A DNA stretch of 64,000 nt from the NCBI GenBank assembly GCA_010093605.1, contig MU004181.1:1302001-1366000 (forward strand), read 5' to 3'. This document shows positions 44,694 to 57,168 of this stretch, piece after piece (position 1 is the first letter of the stretch; each line of letters begins with the position of its first letter). This DNA comes from Lophium mytilinum (lineage: Eukaryota > Ascomycota > Dothideomycetes > Mytilinidiales > Mytilinidiaceae). The position numbers and the translations under genes were made by a program. A model generated the notes under the pieces. That model did not search any database, was not told the origin of the DNA, and saw nothing but the letters and a program-made list of their open reading frames with translations.

Positions 44694-45175
44694 AGAAAGG
44701 ACAGGGTCGTCTCCACTGTTAGTACCGCCGCCGCTGCTCTGACGAGGACGGCGGCGGAAGGTCAGTCTTCTTCATTTGCGACGGTCGTGGTTACAGCTAT
44801 CTCAGAGAGACTGGGAGCGGTTTGAAACTATAGAACCTACTATAGTCCCAATTTGCGGCCATTGACGCGAGTAACACTAGGGCTGGTTTCTGAAATTGAA
44901 GGAGGGTGAGTGCTGTGAAGTTACATGTTTCAAATCATGTACATCCTAGCGGTGGGGCTTGACTGCCTGAGAGCCTTCACAGGTCGCATTAGGTAACTAA
45001 AAGAGATTAAGCAACCGAAGTTTTAAACTGCATCAATCATATGCTTTGTACAACACTTACGGCTCTGAGATTCTTAAGAAAGCCCAATTAGCATATGATA
45101 TTGTGTGACATCAGAGAGGACATCGAAACACCCTGGAAGACTGCAAGGACCTGCCTTACAACTAGAACGAGCTCC
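44694..45175. other. Convergent 3' intergenic region
   Basis: About 480 bp between the chitosanase and HET-gene stops. Nothing supported. Confidence 0.5.
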
Positions 45176-48100
45176 TCATATCACCAATAGCTCCTGAACA
45201 TCAAGCCCAGCCTTCCTCAGCCCATCCACATCCATCCCTTTCCCTTCCTCCCCAACCCATTTCCGGATTATCTCCCCATCCATAATCCCCGGTACGTAAG
45301 CTTCCCCCGCAAGCATATACATCGTCTTAACACCCTTCCCTTCGACCTTCATCTCGCCCAACGACCTAAGCAAATGTGGTGTTCGAGATCCCAGCAAAAT
45401 AAACAGCTCATGGCTTGGACTAGCACCCGTTCCCAGGCCCATATAGCCCGTGTCCGTACGGAAGAAGCTGCGTGACAGTACCGCAGACCGAATAGCATTA
45501 TCGGCCGCCACCACCCGCGCATAGTCTTCTGCGGACGGGAAGTCTTTGAGAGCAGGCGGCTGCCGAACCCCGTGGCTCGCCTGTCCTGCTATCCACTTCC
45601 GCCACGCCTGGATGCTGGCCAAGTCCCCTTCTTCCGTAGCGCGACGGAACATGTTTTTGGTGTCTGGGCCTGTTTTCGACGTTTCTTCTTTGGCATCGGC
45701 TTCGGCGGACGTAAACATAGTGTCGGCGCACAGGGCGCGCCAGGTGGCGTCGTACTGTGTTCCCCCTGCGACATAGGGCTGGGTTGACAAGGGGCTGTTG
45801 GCTGGATAGATCGGCAAGGGCAGCTTATCAGTCTTGAGGGCTGACATGTTTGTGACTAGAAAGGGAAAAGTGGCCTCCGCGATCTTGCCCACGCGGATTC
45901 CGAAAAGAGTAAGGACTCGTGTGCGGGTGAGGACTGGCGACTCGGTATACAGTATATCGGGGGCTGGAGCTGGGCAGGAAGCGCATGCATTGAAATTGGA
46001 AATGCGATTGATACGTTCGGTGGTCTGTATTTCGAAGCCTCTTTGATTGATGGTTTCCCAGTTGGGCGTCCAGCTTGGTAAAGTCAGGTGGACAGGATTG
46101 TCGGGGTCGAGGGTTCCACTGGGTAAACTTGTGCCAGGAGGGTAGGCAGCAGCTGTCAAGATCTTTCTCAATTGCTGAGTGACTCCATGATACATGCCTT
46201 CCGTGCGGAAGACAAGAATATCAAGGGTTCCGGAGCCTAATATGGACTGGACAGCAACGTCTTGGAAAAGGACCGAGGATGTAATGGCATAATCCGGTTT
46301 GATTTTGGGGGAGCTGTCTTGGCTTCCCCAGTCTGTTACAAGGCCGAGTAGTCCATACACCTTGTCTCTTGGGTCTGTGGCATCTTTAGTGAAGTAGAGG
46401 CGGAGGAGTGTCAAAAGAGACGTCTTCTCTTTACGACGCCACAAGTTTGCACTCTCAGTGATGATCTTCATTTTCTGAGTGAACAAGCCCATAGAGGATT
46501 TGTCTTTGTCGTTGGTAAGATCGATACTCGCACAACAGGACAGTTTATGCTTTCTCAGGTTGGAATATGCGTCTGCGTAGAGTTGAAGTGGTGCTGTAAA
46601 GTGACCAAAAATCACCGTGACGGTTGGAGGTAGTATTACTTCTTGAACAACCCAAATGCGATTCCACTACAACATTGTTGACGTTAGTCCTAATCGGCAG
46701 GGTATGAAAGGATGCGCCAAGTGCTGGGCTGCTGGAACTGGGCTTGTGCCTGGGCTTTTGAACTGATACTAGACAGAAATGGACCGCACTTACCCATGCT
46801 TGGGACACCAGATCTCGAAATGCTATTAGACACAAAGACCGTAAGTTGATGTTTTGCAAGAGTGGTATATCCGACAAATGAACGTCTCCAGCAAGCAGCC
46901 TCATGAAGCAGAACCCAAGCACCAGAGGATTAGCGGAGCGCGGGTCTGACTTCTCCGGATATGTGTCAGCTAGAGCTGCTGCGAACGAAAGAATCGAGTT
47001 GATTTTTGGAACGTCGCTCGCGTCTCCAGTCCAATTGAAACAGCCACTATCCCAGAGCTCATCGCCAGGAGACGCCTGCGTTTCTCCCAACCAAACCACG
47101 ACTTCAGTGGGGCGCTCGAAGATCTCTCTCATAAGCCCAACCTGGTGCATACGTTCCTCTATGTCAACTTGATTGATACAGATTGCGTCGACCCAGTACC
47201 AGTATGGGGTGTCCGTGTCAAGCGCACGAAGGCTTTGGAGAGCCTTTTTGAGGTTGCGAGTGACATCGAAGCGCTGACCGTTTAGCGTAATAGGAACGGT
47301 GTCGTTGGGGTTTCCCCAAGTGTAAGAGAGGGCTTTGTATTTGGGGTTCTGATCGAGAGAGGCTACAATGAGCTCGCAGCCAACATCGTAGTTGGGATCG
47401 GGGGATGGAGACAGTTTGATCAAGCGGATCTCATTGCGGTCTTTCGCTAAGGATTGGTATACTTTCTCGTGTACAGGACCTTGAATAGCCGTTAGTAAGT
47501 CTATATCGATACCGATCAAGAGTAGGCACGAAGAATGTGTGGGATGACTCGCCTTGCGGTGGATCCTGCGACTGAAGCAGAATCTTTGAAGACCCGCCAG
47601 CGCCATGCAAAGCAGATGAGGTTCTCGTCGCCAGGGCTTGTGCATTGAACTTGACAGTTCCAGAGTTTGGTGCAACGGTACCCGCAGTGCTTTCTTTGAC
47701 CTGGACCCTCTCCATGCCTCTTTTCTTCGCTTCTATGATCTTTTCCAACGTTTTAGGCGGTAACTTCATCATTGAAGCTATCGACTGTGGATTGAATCCC
47801 AGTAATTCGAGAGTTTCCTCGGTTGTAGGAGCGGGTGGCTCCACAACCGGAGTGACAATAGTAGCCTTCACAGGTAGGGTTCTGGCGGTGGTCCCTGCAG
47901 CCATAGTCGGAGGTCTACTCTCAGAGCTATTCTTTCCAGCCCGTACATCTGTCAGAATCGTCTTGGTGGTCTGATCGATTTGTCGGATAGCCTTCGCTAG
48001 GTCTTCCAGAGTCGGCTGGCACTCGATCTTCTCAAGAAGACCTATCACACTACCACAGAGCTCTTTAACGACGTCGTAAGGGACTTGCTTCACAGCACTG

Positions 48101-48225
48101 CCTTCCCCGGTACTTGCGCTCCGATCATGGTCCAAAAGCGAGTTGATTTCCTTCTTCAGTTGGCTTGCGTGAGCTGATAAACTCAAGTTGGCCGAGCTGC
48201 CTATGGCAGGCCATTCGTCCATCAT
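45176..48225 (-). CDS. HET-domain (heterokaryon incompatibility-type) protein
   Basis: Three exons (48225-47553, 47479-46794, 46666-45176), 949 aa. Intron 1 (73 nt) requires a GC donor (GCGAGT) and has a perfect CTAAC branch; intron 2 is 127 nt. Residues 1-225 are a hydrophilic, partly helical region without known domain. The HET domain follows with Y-K-A-L-S-Y-T-W-G, W-V-D-A-I-C-I-N-Q and W-N-R-I-W-V-V-Q-E-V (the last formed across intron 2). The C-terminal 450 residues are typical of the HET-protein body (D-P-R-D-K-V-Y-G-L-L-G-L). HET domains trigger cell death on non-self fusion in several fungi. Whether this copy does so is unknown. Confidence 0.9.
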
Positions 48226-48696
48226 GACCCGAATTCTGACGCAGGTGGATTGATTATGTTGAGATTGAGACGATTGGAAGAGAAGAAGTTCTTTAGGTGC
48301 TCATGAATTTTTTTTATCTTCTAGCAACGCTTTCAGCTAAGGGGCAGAACATGACGAGGCGGTTGACATGAAACTCAGCTGAAAAGAATACGAGCGGCCA
48401 CACCAATAGGACAGCTGCACGGCGGGTTATTCTGATGGTGGCTTTCTATGCATTACAATTTGGAGGCTCTTGTTTTTCCAATAGTGCTGTGAAGAAAGAT
48501 GACGAGGGCTATCAAAGCTTAACAGATAGGTACATGCATACTGAGAGCGCTAGAGGCACCGACATGCGGCCCGTGTCTAGGTCACGTGCCTTTTCATCCT
48601 GATACTAATAATGTGCCAACTTCATAGACTGAACCGCATCCAAGTCTAACCTATGAAAGTGTATACCACTATTACCAACAGGATAGTTCTCTTACT
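48226..48696. other. Intergenic region
   Basis: About 470 bp between the HET gene start and the xylanase stop. No supported feature. Confidence 0.5.
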
Positions 48697-49903
48697 TTAG
48701 GATTGCAGGTACGTGACAATAGCATTGTATGCGGCCTTCGGATTGTAGCTAGAGTCAAATAGGACGGGAGTGCTGCTCGCTTTCCACGAATCCGTATCGC
48801 GGACACCCCAAACAGTTATACCAACGCACTTCGAGACTTGGATACACGCAGTGACAGCCTGAGACATGTTAGTAACTCGTCTGCTGATAGGGGCACATCG
48901 AAGAATCGTCTCTTACGGCAACATAGTCGGTAGAAGACGCCCCAGTAATGTCGAGTTCCGTCATCGCAACTTCTGAGACCCCCGTCGCAACAAGAGCATT
49001 GAGACCACCAACCAAGGTATCTGCGGATGATCCAGAGCCGAGATGCTCTTGGGACCCTACTCCATCGTTATTATGTGCACCACTCGACTTTCGCTCGTGT
49101 TAACGAACCAATTCCGTCAATCGGGACCCCAGCACTGATCCACCTCTTAACAGCAGTCGCAAGCGCTTGCGTCTTCACACTCGAGGCAGATCCAATGCTG
49201 TAATCGTTGATATAGAGCTTCGCAGCAGGGTCGGCAGCTCTGGCAGCGTTGAAAGCGATTGATACGAAGTCTTCTCCGAGGACGTTGTAGAAGACTGAGC
49301 TGCGGAATCCACCGTTGTTGTCGTCGAACATCTCGTTGATCACGTCCCAGGCATAGATCTTGCCCTTATAGCGCGTCATTTCGGTATTCACGTGGTTCTG
49401 GATGACAGTCGTGAGAGTGGCCTTGTCGGAGATGGATGTAACCCATGAGGGTAGTTGGGAGTGCCACACTAGATAAGAATTTAGTTGCAATGTTTGGATC
49501 GGTCTGTACACGTTCCATGCCTACCCAAAGTGTGCCCACGGACGATCTTGCTATTATCCTGAGCCCATTGGACAAGATAGTCAGCTTTTGTCCAGCCGAA
49601 AGAGTTCCTTGAAGCTACGAGGGTCAGCGAATGCCATCAAAATGATCATACATGCGTACGTTCAATTGTATCCCATTTCATGCTGTTCTCCGGAGTGACT
49701 TGGCCAAAATTTGACTGGATGATTGCGGCATTCTTGCCCGTGGTCAATAGTCCTTGATCAGTACAAGTACCGAAGTACTTCTTTCCCTTGGCTTTGATTA
49801 AGGTGTCGATGCTAATTGATGCTTGACGGATGTCTAGTTCTGCGACCGGGGCGGCAGAGACCAGGAACGGTGCTAGCACCAAGGCAAGAGAGAATTGACG
49901 CAT
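48697..49903 (-). CDS. GH10 endo-1,4-beta-xylanase, secreted
   Basis: Five exons (49903-49660, 49614-49525, 49468-49109, 49056-48917, 48858-48697; introns 45, 56, 52, 58 nt) give 331 aa. Signal peptide [13 protein letters not shown] is followed directly by the catalytic (beta/alpha)8 domain. No carbohydrate-binding module. GH10 hallmarks: [19 protein letters not shown], the acid/base Glu in D-V-I-N-E-M and the nucleophile in M-T-E-L-D-I. Degrades xylan in plant cell walls. A GGCTAA element lies about 340 bp upstream, the consensus of XlnR-type xylanase activators. Confidence 0.93.
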
Positions 49904-50768
49904 ATTGAAGTTTAAATACGGAACAGCGCTTTGTAAAAATGTGAGACAATGGTCTCTTTCGAAGAACGAGAGCTCTCATGTTTTTATCTGCGATCGAGTT
50001 GCGAATGCTTTCCACGACCCACGTTCGGTCAGGGCCGTAGCCCGGCCATAGTGCCGAGCGCTTTGAAGGGGAAGGGAATGCGGAGACCCTTCCCGGAAGA
50101 AGGCTTGGCCGCAAGGTTGTTGACGGGGTATAGTTTAGGCTGATTTATGTTTCAGCTTCGAAGTCTTGGAGTCGCTCCGTAGAGGGAGGGGTTCAACTTC
50201 AAGAAAATCGATCTATTTGGGAGCTTTGATTAAAGAGGACAGGCTAAGCTCAGCTTGGCAACAGAATGTGCAGACGATGGAGATGACCTTCATTCGCAGA
50301 CTCGGAAACGACTTCCATATAGACAGGAGGAGATAGAAGTTTCGCGCGTCTTACCTGTTCTCAAAAAATAACAGCCCGCTTGGTAGGCTCGATTTATAGT
50401 GACATCAGTCCGGTTAGAAGATCATGAGCCCACTATCGATTGTCGCGCAAGAATTTGAGGCTGATTCTGTCCTCGCTGAATATTTGGTTATCATCTAGAA
50501 TTGATCAGAAACTCGCAATAAATCTACAACAGTTATGACGCATGATTGATGAGATGCTGCCGGCTGCTCCATGAGACTTTCTGGTCCCTTTATTTTCCTT
50601 TCCAGAAGTCAAAGTACGCCAAATACACTCATCTCCATAGAAGAGCTATCCAAAGAGCCCGCTAAAGATGGTGTGTATGCAGAATTGGTAGTTTTGAGAT
50701 TGCGAACGTGTAGCCTGCCGGTACCGCCCGTCCCTTATAGTACATCGTTAAAGTGAATATCTTTTGCA
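49904..50768. other. Intergenic region with xylanase promoter
   Basis: About 860 bp between the xylanase ATG and the end of the GTP cyclohydrolase II gene. Apart from a GGCTAA box, nothing recognised. Confidence 0.5.
50242..50247 (+). promoter_or_regulatory. XlnR-type GGCTAA element upstream of the GH10 gene
   Basis: GGCTAA matches the published XlnR consensus GGCTAR, 339 bp before the xylanase ATG. A six-base word is common by chance, so this is weak. Confidence 0.25.
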
Positions 50769-52007
50769 TCACCGCGCATCCAGCAAATGCTTGAATTTTT
50801 CAATCTAGAGAGAGCTATCAGCAAAAGTAGATCTCACAGTATGTCAGTGGCTTACCTTGGTTGATAGGTATTTTTCGACCTCCTCGCTGTTGATACCCAT
50901 CTTTCCATTGGTCTTCCAAGCCAAGGGAACCATTGCCACCCGCTCCTTGACTACCACTTCACGATTTGGCCCTTCAACAGCGAGAATCTTGTCAGGATTA
51001 TTGGTGAGCAGCCGAATTCCTTTCTCACCACCCAGGCCCAGATCCATGAGTATTGCCGTCGCAAGACCGTAGCTCCTGGCATCCGCTGGATGTCGTAGCA
51101 ACAAATTGGCTTCGTATGTGTCGTTTCCCAGATCCTGCAGGTTGTACGCCTTCAGCTTCTCACTAAGTCCAATGCCACGGCCTTCTTGCCGCAGGTATAT
51201 GATGGCGCCACCTGAAGGGGAGACGGAATCGAGGGCCATGAGTCGAGCTGCTTCCTCGAGCTGCTCGCCACAATCACAACGCGCAGACCAGACAGTCTCG
51301 CCGGTATAACATTCGGAGTGGATGCGAATGAGGGGTGGGACATCTGCGGGATTCACGGTTTGCACTCCGCTCTCTGCGGGTACGCGCTTCGGAGCAACAC
51401 CATTAGCGGCGGAAGCTGGTATACTAGGGAAAGAAGGCGAATCAGCTTTTCGCGGCGCCACACCCTCTCCTTGTCGTATCTGGTCAACTCGACTGGTTGT
51501 GCGTCCTGGGTATAGGCGTCCGACATAGGCGCCTCTGGTCATCCGAGCATATTCTGTCTCTCCGGGCCTCTCGGCATCCAGGCTTTTGCTCCTTATGTGA
51601 TTCCCGAAGACAATCGCTAAATGGTCCTTCTTGTCTACGTTGTTACTGTAGACATGCAAGAACATCTCCTGCCCGGCTACGGTCGGTATGCGCGCACGAA
51701 CCTCGCATTCGACGATCGGCAATGTGTTCAGAAGGTTGGGGGGCGGGGCATCGGATGTGAGGGACGTGTCGACGGCTACCGAGCGAGGAATGGGATTCGG
51801 GGTAGAGTTACCGGGAGTCGCTGGCGGCGTGAAGGCTGGTGATATCAGAGAAGGCGGAGGCTCGTGAGCGCTTGCATGGGCATGTTCATGGCCGGTAGGC
51901 CCAGTGTGGGTGAGGTTGAAGTCGAAGGACTGGCGACTCGGAGATTTCGCCTGCGGGGAGTAGATGGGATTGAAGGCGGGTGAGGCATGCGCCGGTAATT
52001 CAGGCAT
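50769..52007 (-). CDS. RIB1: GTP cyclohydrolase II (riboflavin biosynthesis)
   Basis: Exons 52007-50856 and 50804-50769 (51-nt intron) give 395 aa. The ATG at 52007 is used; the longer frame starts with GTG. The N-terminal 90 residues are low-complexity, with a His/Ala run. The catalytic domain shows H-S-E-C-Y-T-G-E, the zinc cysteines [10 protein letters not shown], the R-Q-E-G-R-G-I-G-L motif and N-N-P-D-K near the end. The last exon adds the tail [11 protein letters not shown]. Converts GTP to the first pyrimidine intermediate of riboflavin, releasing formate and pyrophosphate. Confidence 0.93.
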
Positions 52008-52607
52008 GGCGACTAGCAGGAGCACGAGGTGCGCAGGATGGAGGGACTCGAGACGTCTTCTTTGGAGGTTTCGGGGAGAGAGGCGGGCATGGCATGGCAG
52101 ATGTTATTATTCAGAGGCCGTCTGTCAGCGACCTCGGAACCCTGGGATCACCGATTAAGCCACGGCACTGTGTAGATAGAGGGGTTCGGCCAGCTCGTTC
52201 CGCCCCGCCCTTCACACTTCCGATCCGCCATCGGGTCTGTTGCCACGAACTAGGTACATCACAAAGCCTCCTAGACGGATTATGGGGATATCACTACAAA
52301 GTCTACCCTTGATACTGTCATAGAGACTCTCCCCACGGGCAGCATTGCTCATCGCGGCAATTCACGCCGGGGATTAGGTTAGCGTCGCCGACTTTCCGCC
52401 GACGCATTTGAAATGCTGTAGCACAGTAGTCAGCAATACAAATCACTCCAAGAAGTGCCAATTCCTTATGTGATGCTGTCAACTGGCAACAATGAGGTGT
52501 TGAAAAATACACGGGCGTAGTATTGGTACAATGACACTATCCACAACGCCGAACTCCTCCCGTTCCACCCAAACTAGATATGCCTCTACTAGAAACGCTG
52601 TCGAGAA
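52008..52607. other. Intergenic region
   Basis: About 600 bp upstream of RIB1 and downstream of the sugar-porter gene. Nothing supported. Confidence 0.5.
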
Positions 52608-54338
52608 CTAGTCGTCCCGTCTCTCTCTACCCCACACCTCATCAAGTGTCTTCTTGCCTTTTGTCTCGGGAACATACCATGCAGTGAATATCCAGAAGAA
52701 AGCAGCGAGACCTGCGAAAATGAAATAGACCTTGCCGTGTAGTTTCTCACTCGCTAGAGGGAAGAATTGCGCGACTACAAAGGTTGCAATCCAGTTGGCG
52801 GCCAAAGCGAGACTTTGCGTGGCACCCACTGCTTCTGGGCCCACCAATTCGCTGGATAGAATGAATGGGACGGGGCCTAGCCCGAGGCCGAAACTGGACA
52901 CGAAGAGTAAGACTGCGACGGCAGAGAGTATAGGCACTTGGTTGATAATGCCGATTGCCAGCAGGAGAGAGTTGATGCCCATGCCGGCGATTGAAGCCAA
53001 CAAACAAGTCTTGCGGCCGAGTTTGTCAACTAGGGGAGCGCATCCAGCAGTCACGACAATGTTGATTGCTGAGACCGCGAGGTTCAATAGCGCCGAGTTT
53101 GACTTGAGTAGGTCAGATAGCAGCGAGACGCCATACATGACAATGCTATTGATACCTGCAGGTTGAATTAGTATGTGACAGCCAGTCAGGCTAGTGGGGA
53201 GAACATACCGCACAACTGTTGAGCGAGCATGACCATCATCACTGCTATGGCAGCCTTATGATACTGAGGATGCCGAATCACTTGCAGTAAGCCAAGGACC
53301 TCTTTCTTCGCCAAGTCGCGTTTGGAGATGGATGCGTCGCTGTGATGAGACATCCGATCCTCATTGTGCAGGAGAGTCTCCTCCTCGTCTGTGTGGAATC
53401 AGCATCCAGCGCTCGTTTTAGTCATAGGAAAGATCACATACCTTCCATGTCACTGGAGCTCTCCACCCCCCATCCGCTCACTTCTTCCTCCAAATCGAAT
53501 TTGTCTCCCCTAATCTTCCGAAGAATCTTCTTTGCCTTGGATGGATTGCCCTGATCTGCCAGCCATTTCGGACTCTCCACTCCTCCAAGCAACAGCCCGA
53601 GTGTTTGAAGGGCACCAATCACACCTCCAGCAGCGAGGATGATCCTCCAGTATTGGCCTCGGCTGAGGAAGTACCCCAGTACCTGAGCAACGAGGATACC
53701 GACGTTCACCATGACCTGGGTGAAAGAACCAAAGAAGCCTTTTTCGGCTGGCGGCGAGACCTCCGAAACATATATAGGGACCACGACAACCGATGCACCA
53801 GCTCCAATGCCAGATATAAATCTTCCAACAGCCATGACGCCAATGTTCGGGGCAGCTGCTTCAAAGATTGGGCCAATAGCGAAGAAGACAGTTGTGAACT
53901 GCATTCCTCTAAGCCGGCCGTATCGTGAAGAGAAGGGGCCGGCGCAAAGAGCACCGACCAGGCCACCGAGTGTGAATATAGATCCGATCAGCCCCCATTC
54001 AGTTGGGTTCATCGGTATGCATTGCGGTAATTCGGCGCCGGTAGCGACAATGGAGGTCTTCTTGCAGCGGATGACATCTTCGGGAGCGTTCAGTTCAGCC
54101 TGGTGGATGTAAGCTTGTGTCTCTAGGCATTGTAACAAAGCATAGAGCATACCAGATGGAATCCAAACAGAAGGGGGCCAATAGTAGATATGAAGAGCAG
54201 GTACAGGAAATACGGCGTGAGGTCTGAAAGCCAGGTTCGGGGATCCATCGTGTGAGGAGTGCGGAAGCTTGGTCGTTTCGGCTCTGTGGAGTCAGCAACA
54301 GTGAGAGTATTGTACTGCATTGGGCTGTTAGAGACCAT
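52608..54338 (-). CDS. MFS sugar porter (hexose-transporter family, Vps73-like)
   Basis: Four exons (54338-54153, 54099-53442, 53388-53209, 53155-52608) give 523 aa; all three introns are 53 nt. The TTG at 54347 is ignored in favour of the ATG at 54338. Twelve membrane helices are apparent. Sugar-porter motifs: S-S-R-Y-G-R-L-R-G after helix 2, E-V-S-P-P-A-E-K-G-F-F-G-S, W-R-I-I-L, Q-Q-L-C-G-I-N-S (formed across intron 3), D-K-L-G-R-K and P-E-T-K-G. The central loop holds an acidic block and a Ser-rich stretch. Probable plasma- or vacuolar-membrane hexose carrier; exact sugar unknown. Confidence 0.9.
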
Positions 54339-55346
54339 CTTGGCCAATCACGTAGATGAAGATGCGCAATATGGGGGTGATATTCGTTCTGATTACTTCT
54401 GGAGTTGAGTCTATGGAAGAAGTGATATATACCTGGCTGCTCTGCCGCTATCCGAGCGACACCTATCGCCGGTGTAGAATGCTTTTCACCTCGTCGTCAT
54501 TGAGCAGCAAACGCGGCGCCTTGCGAAGAAAGCTCTGGGTGGGTTGCTGAAGCAGGTGGTAAAGAAGGCGAAACCGTCGGAGTTGGCCGCGAGATGGGAT
54601 CAGGGACGCGCTCGTGACTTTGGCGCTGCCTCTGGGATTACGTCGACGTCGGATTCTTTGTATTTACTGGCTACTTCCAGGAAACTAGAGAAGTTAAAGC
54701 AATCAGATGCTGTGGATAGCCTTTAGGTGTCATCAGCTGTGTCTTGCCACACTTCAACAAGCTGGCAACCCCTCGACGCGATTTCGGTCCGCTTACTTTG
54801 CTCGCATCATATCACGTACTATACCCTTTACGGACCTGGACAGCTGTTTGAGTCGTTGGACAGTGACGTCCTATCTTCGAACGGCATATCCAAATGATGA
54901 TTAATTTGCTACAATATGCTATATAGACGCGTCCTTATCGCCCTAGATAGCTTGTAGTATTGTCTTGGGAGCCTCAATGCAACGGTTGATGAGGTTGACA
55001 TGCTCTAGTCACGCGCAACATAGCCAGGGCGGGAGCCTAGGCATGAGACGCTCCCATGGTCCACCCGTTGAGGCTCTGATGACCTCCGTATCAGCTCTCA
55101 TCTGTCCTGCAGCTTCCATCTATCTGCATATTGTCCCTCTTTGCTGGTTCCACCACCACCGAGCCAGGTGGCCACCAAGCGCTCCCTCCTCTGCTCACCG
55201 CCGCTCCGCCACGCTTGGATCCTGACGCGGGCGCTGGACGATCCGCCGCGCCCGGAGCTGTTGACCCTGTGGTGGAGCTCCAGCGGAATAGGTGTCCCCG
55301 CCGGGATTCTGTACATAAACGAGACAGTACCTAGACGAGCTCCACG
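54339..55346. other. Divergent intergenic region
   Basis: About 1 kb between the sugar-porter and CDK8 start codons. Short frames without domains on both strands. Confidence 0.5.
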
Positions 55347-57168
55347 ATGAATCAGCCCTCGACAAACACTCCAATCCTCTCTGCGGGGAGTGTGCCGTCA
55401 GCCGCTGCTTCCGCCCGAGCCACCCAAGCCCAGGCGCTGAAAAGCAGCGTCCAGGCTGCGTTCAATGGTCGGTATTGCCGCGGCCTTACGCCTTCTTCCT
55501 TCTCCATAAATTTCCCGTCTTGTACCGTTGCTACCGCCCATCTATTTTGCTTTTCTGCTACTTCTTGCATCAAGAGTCCGCTTGGATAGATTGCCGTTTC
55601 CCGTAAGACAGTCGGCCTCCGCGCCTGTTCAGGAGCCCGGTCATCGATCCGCATAAAGCGAAGGAAGGTCCTTCTGTCAGTCTTTCGTGCCGCTGATCGA
55701 CGACGCGCCTAGTAGGATTTCTGCGGTGCGCCTATTTTCTTTGCAGACTCCATTGTGGATGAATATTTGTATCTGTGATATCCGGTGCTGGATTCTTCAT
55801 CACCTTTCATGTCTCCTTTGAGCTTTTCATCCATGCCTATCATCCATGCCTATTGTGTATTTTAGCTAACTCATTGTTCTTCTTCCGTGTAGACCCCTCA
55901 GATTCCTCCCAAGCTATGTTCGCAGGCTACTCCAGCAAGAAACGCGTCAATGAACGGTACCGAATCATTGGATTCATCAGCAGTGGCACTTATGGCCGGG
56001 TGTACAAGGCTCAAGGCAGACACGGCCAAATTGGAGAGTTCGCCATAAAAAAGTGATTTGCCCGAAATAAGGCCTTTTCAAGAGTCTAACGTGTTCCAGA
56101 TTCAAGCCCGACAAGGAGGGTGAAATCCAGTACACAGGAATTTCCCAGTCAGCAGTTCGGGAGATGGCACTATGTACCGAACTCGCCCATCCCAACGTCG
56201 TCCATACCGTTGAAATAATTCTGGAAGACAAGTGCATATATATCGTATTCGAGTATGCAGAACACGACTTGCTTCAGATTATACATCACCACAATCAGCC
56301 CACTCGCAGAGCTATTCCCGCACGGACATTACGATCCATCTTGCATCAGCTTCTGCAAGGCCTTCTTTATCTGCATAAGAATTGGGTCATGCATCGAGAT
56401 CTCAAACCAGCCAATATCATGGTCACTCGTGCGGGGAAGGTCAAAATTGGGGATCTCGGCCTCGCAAGACTCTTCTACAAGCCACTCCACTCTCTTTTCA
56501 CGGGCGACAAGGTCGTTGTGACTATTTGGTACCGGGCACCTGAGCTACTTCTTGGAAGCAGGCATTATACCCCTGCCGTTGATCTGTGGGCCGTCGGATG
56601 CATCTTTGCGGAACTGATTTCTCTGCGGCCGATATTCAAAGGCGAAGAAGCCAAGATGGACAGCAAGAAAACCCCGCCATTCCAACGGAACCAAATGCAA
56701 AAGATAGTTGAGGTCATTGGACTGCCAACGAAAGAGCGCTGGCCATTGCTTACCTCGATGCCCGAATACTCTCACCTTAGCGGCCTTGCTGCAGGCAATC
56801 CCCGCGTCAGTCGTCCTATAGGCCTAGAGAGCTGGTACAGGCAATGCCTCAAGAACAACCAATACCCTGAGGGCCCATCGCCTGAAACCCCGGGTGCCGA
56901 TGGCTTGTCGCTAATGCAGGGCCTCCTCGAGTACGACCCTCATAAGCGGTTGACTGCTGAAGCTGCCCTCGCGCACCCCTACTTTGCCGGGCCCATGGAA
57001 AAGCCGTTAGACAATTGCTTTGAAGGTTCTAAGATCGATTATCCGAACCGTAGAGTAAGCCAGGAAGACAACGACATCCGGACTTCGAGCTTACCAGGAA
57101 CGAAGAGGAGTGGGTTGCCAGACGACTCGTTGATAGGCAGGCCTGCGAAACGATTGAAAGAGGGCTAA
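55347..57168 (+). CDS. SSN3: Mediator kinase CDK8 / Srb10
   Basis: Three exons (55347-55467, 55893-56052, 56100-57168) give 449 aa. Intron 1 is 425 nt, far longer than any other here, with a GTCGGT donor. Its acceptor joins a Ser/Ala-rich leader to the kinase. An ATG at codon 49 could act as an alternative start. Kinase motifs: S-S-G-T-Y-G-R-V glycine loop, catalytic Lys in F-A-I-K-K, the C-helix S-Q-S-A-V-R-E-M that binds cyclin [12 protein letters not shown] in place of DFG, and W-Y-R-A-P-E. The C-terminal D-N-D-I-R[15 protein letters not shown] matches fungal SSN3. Kinase of the Mediator regulatory module. Confidence 0.93.
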
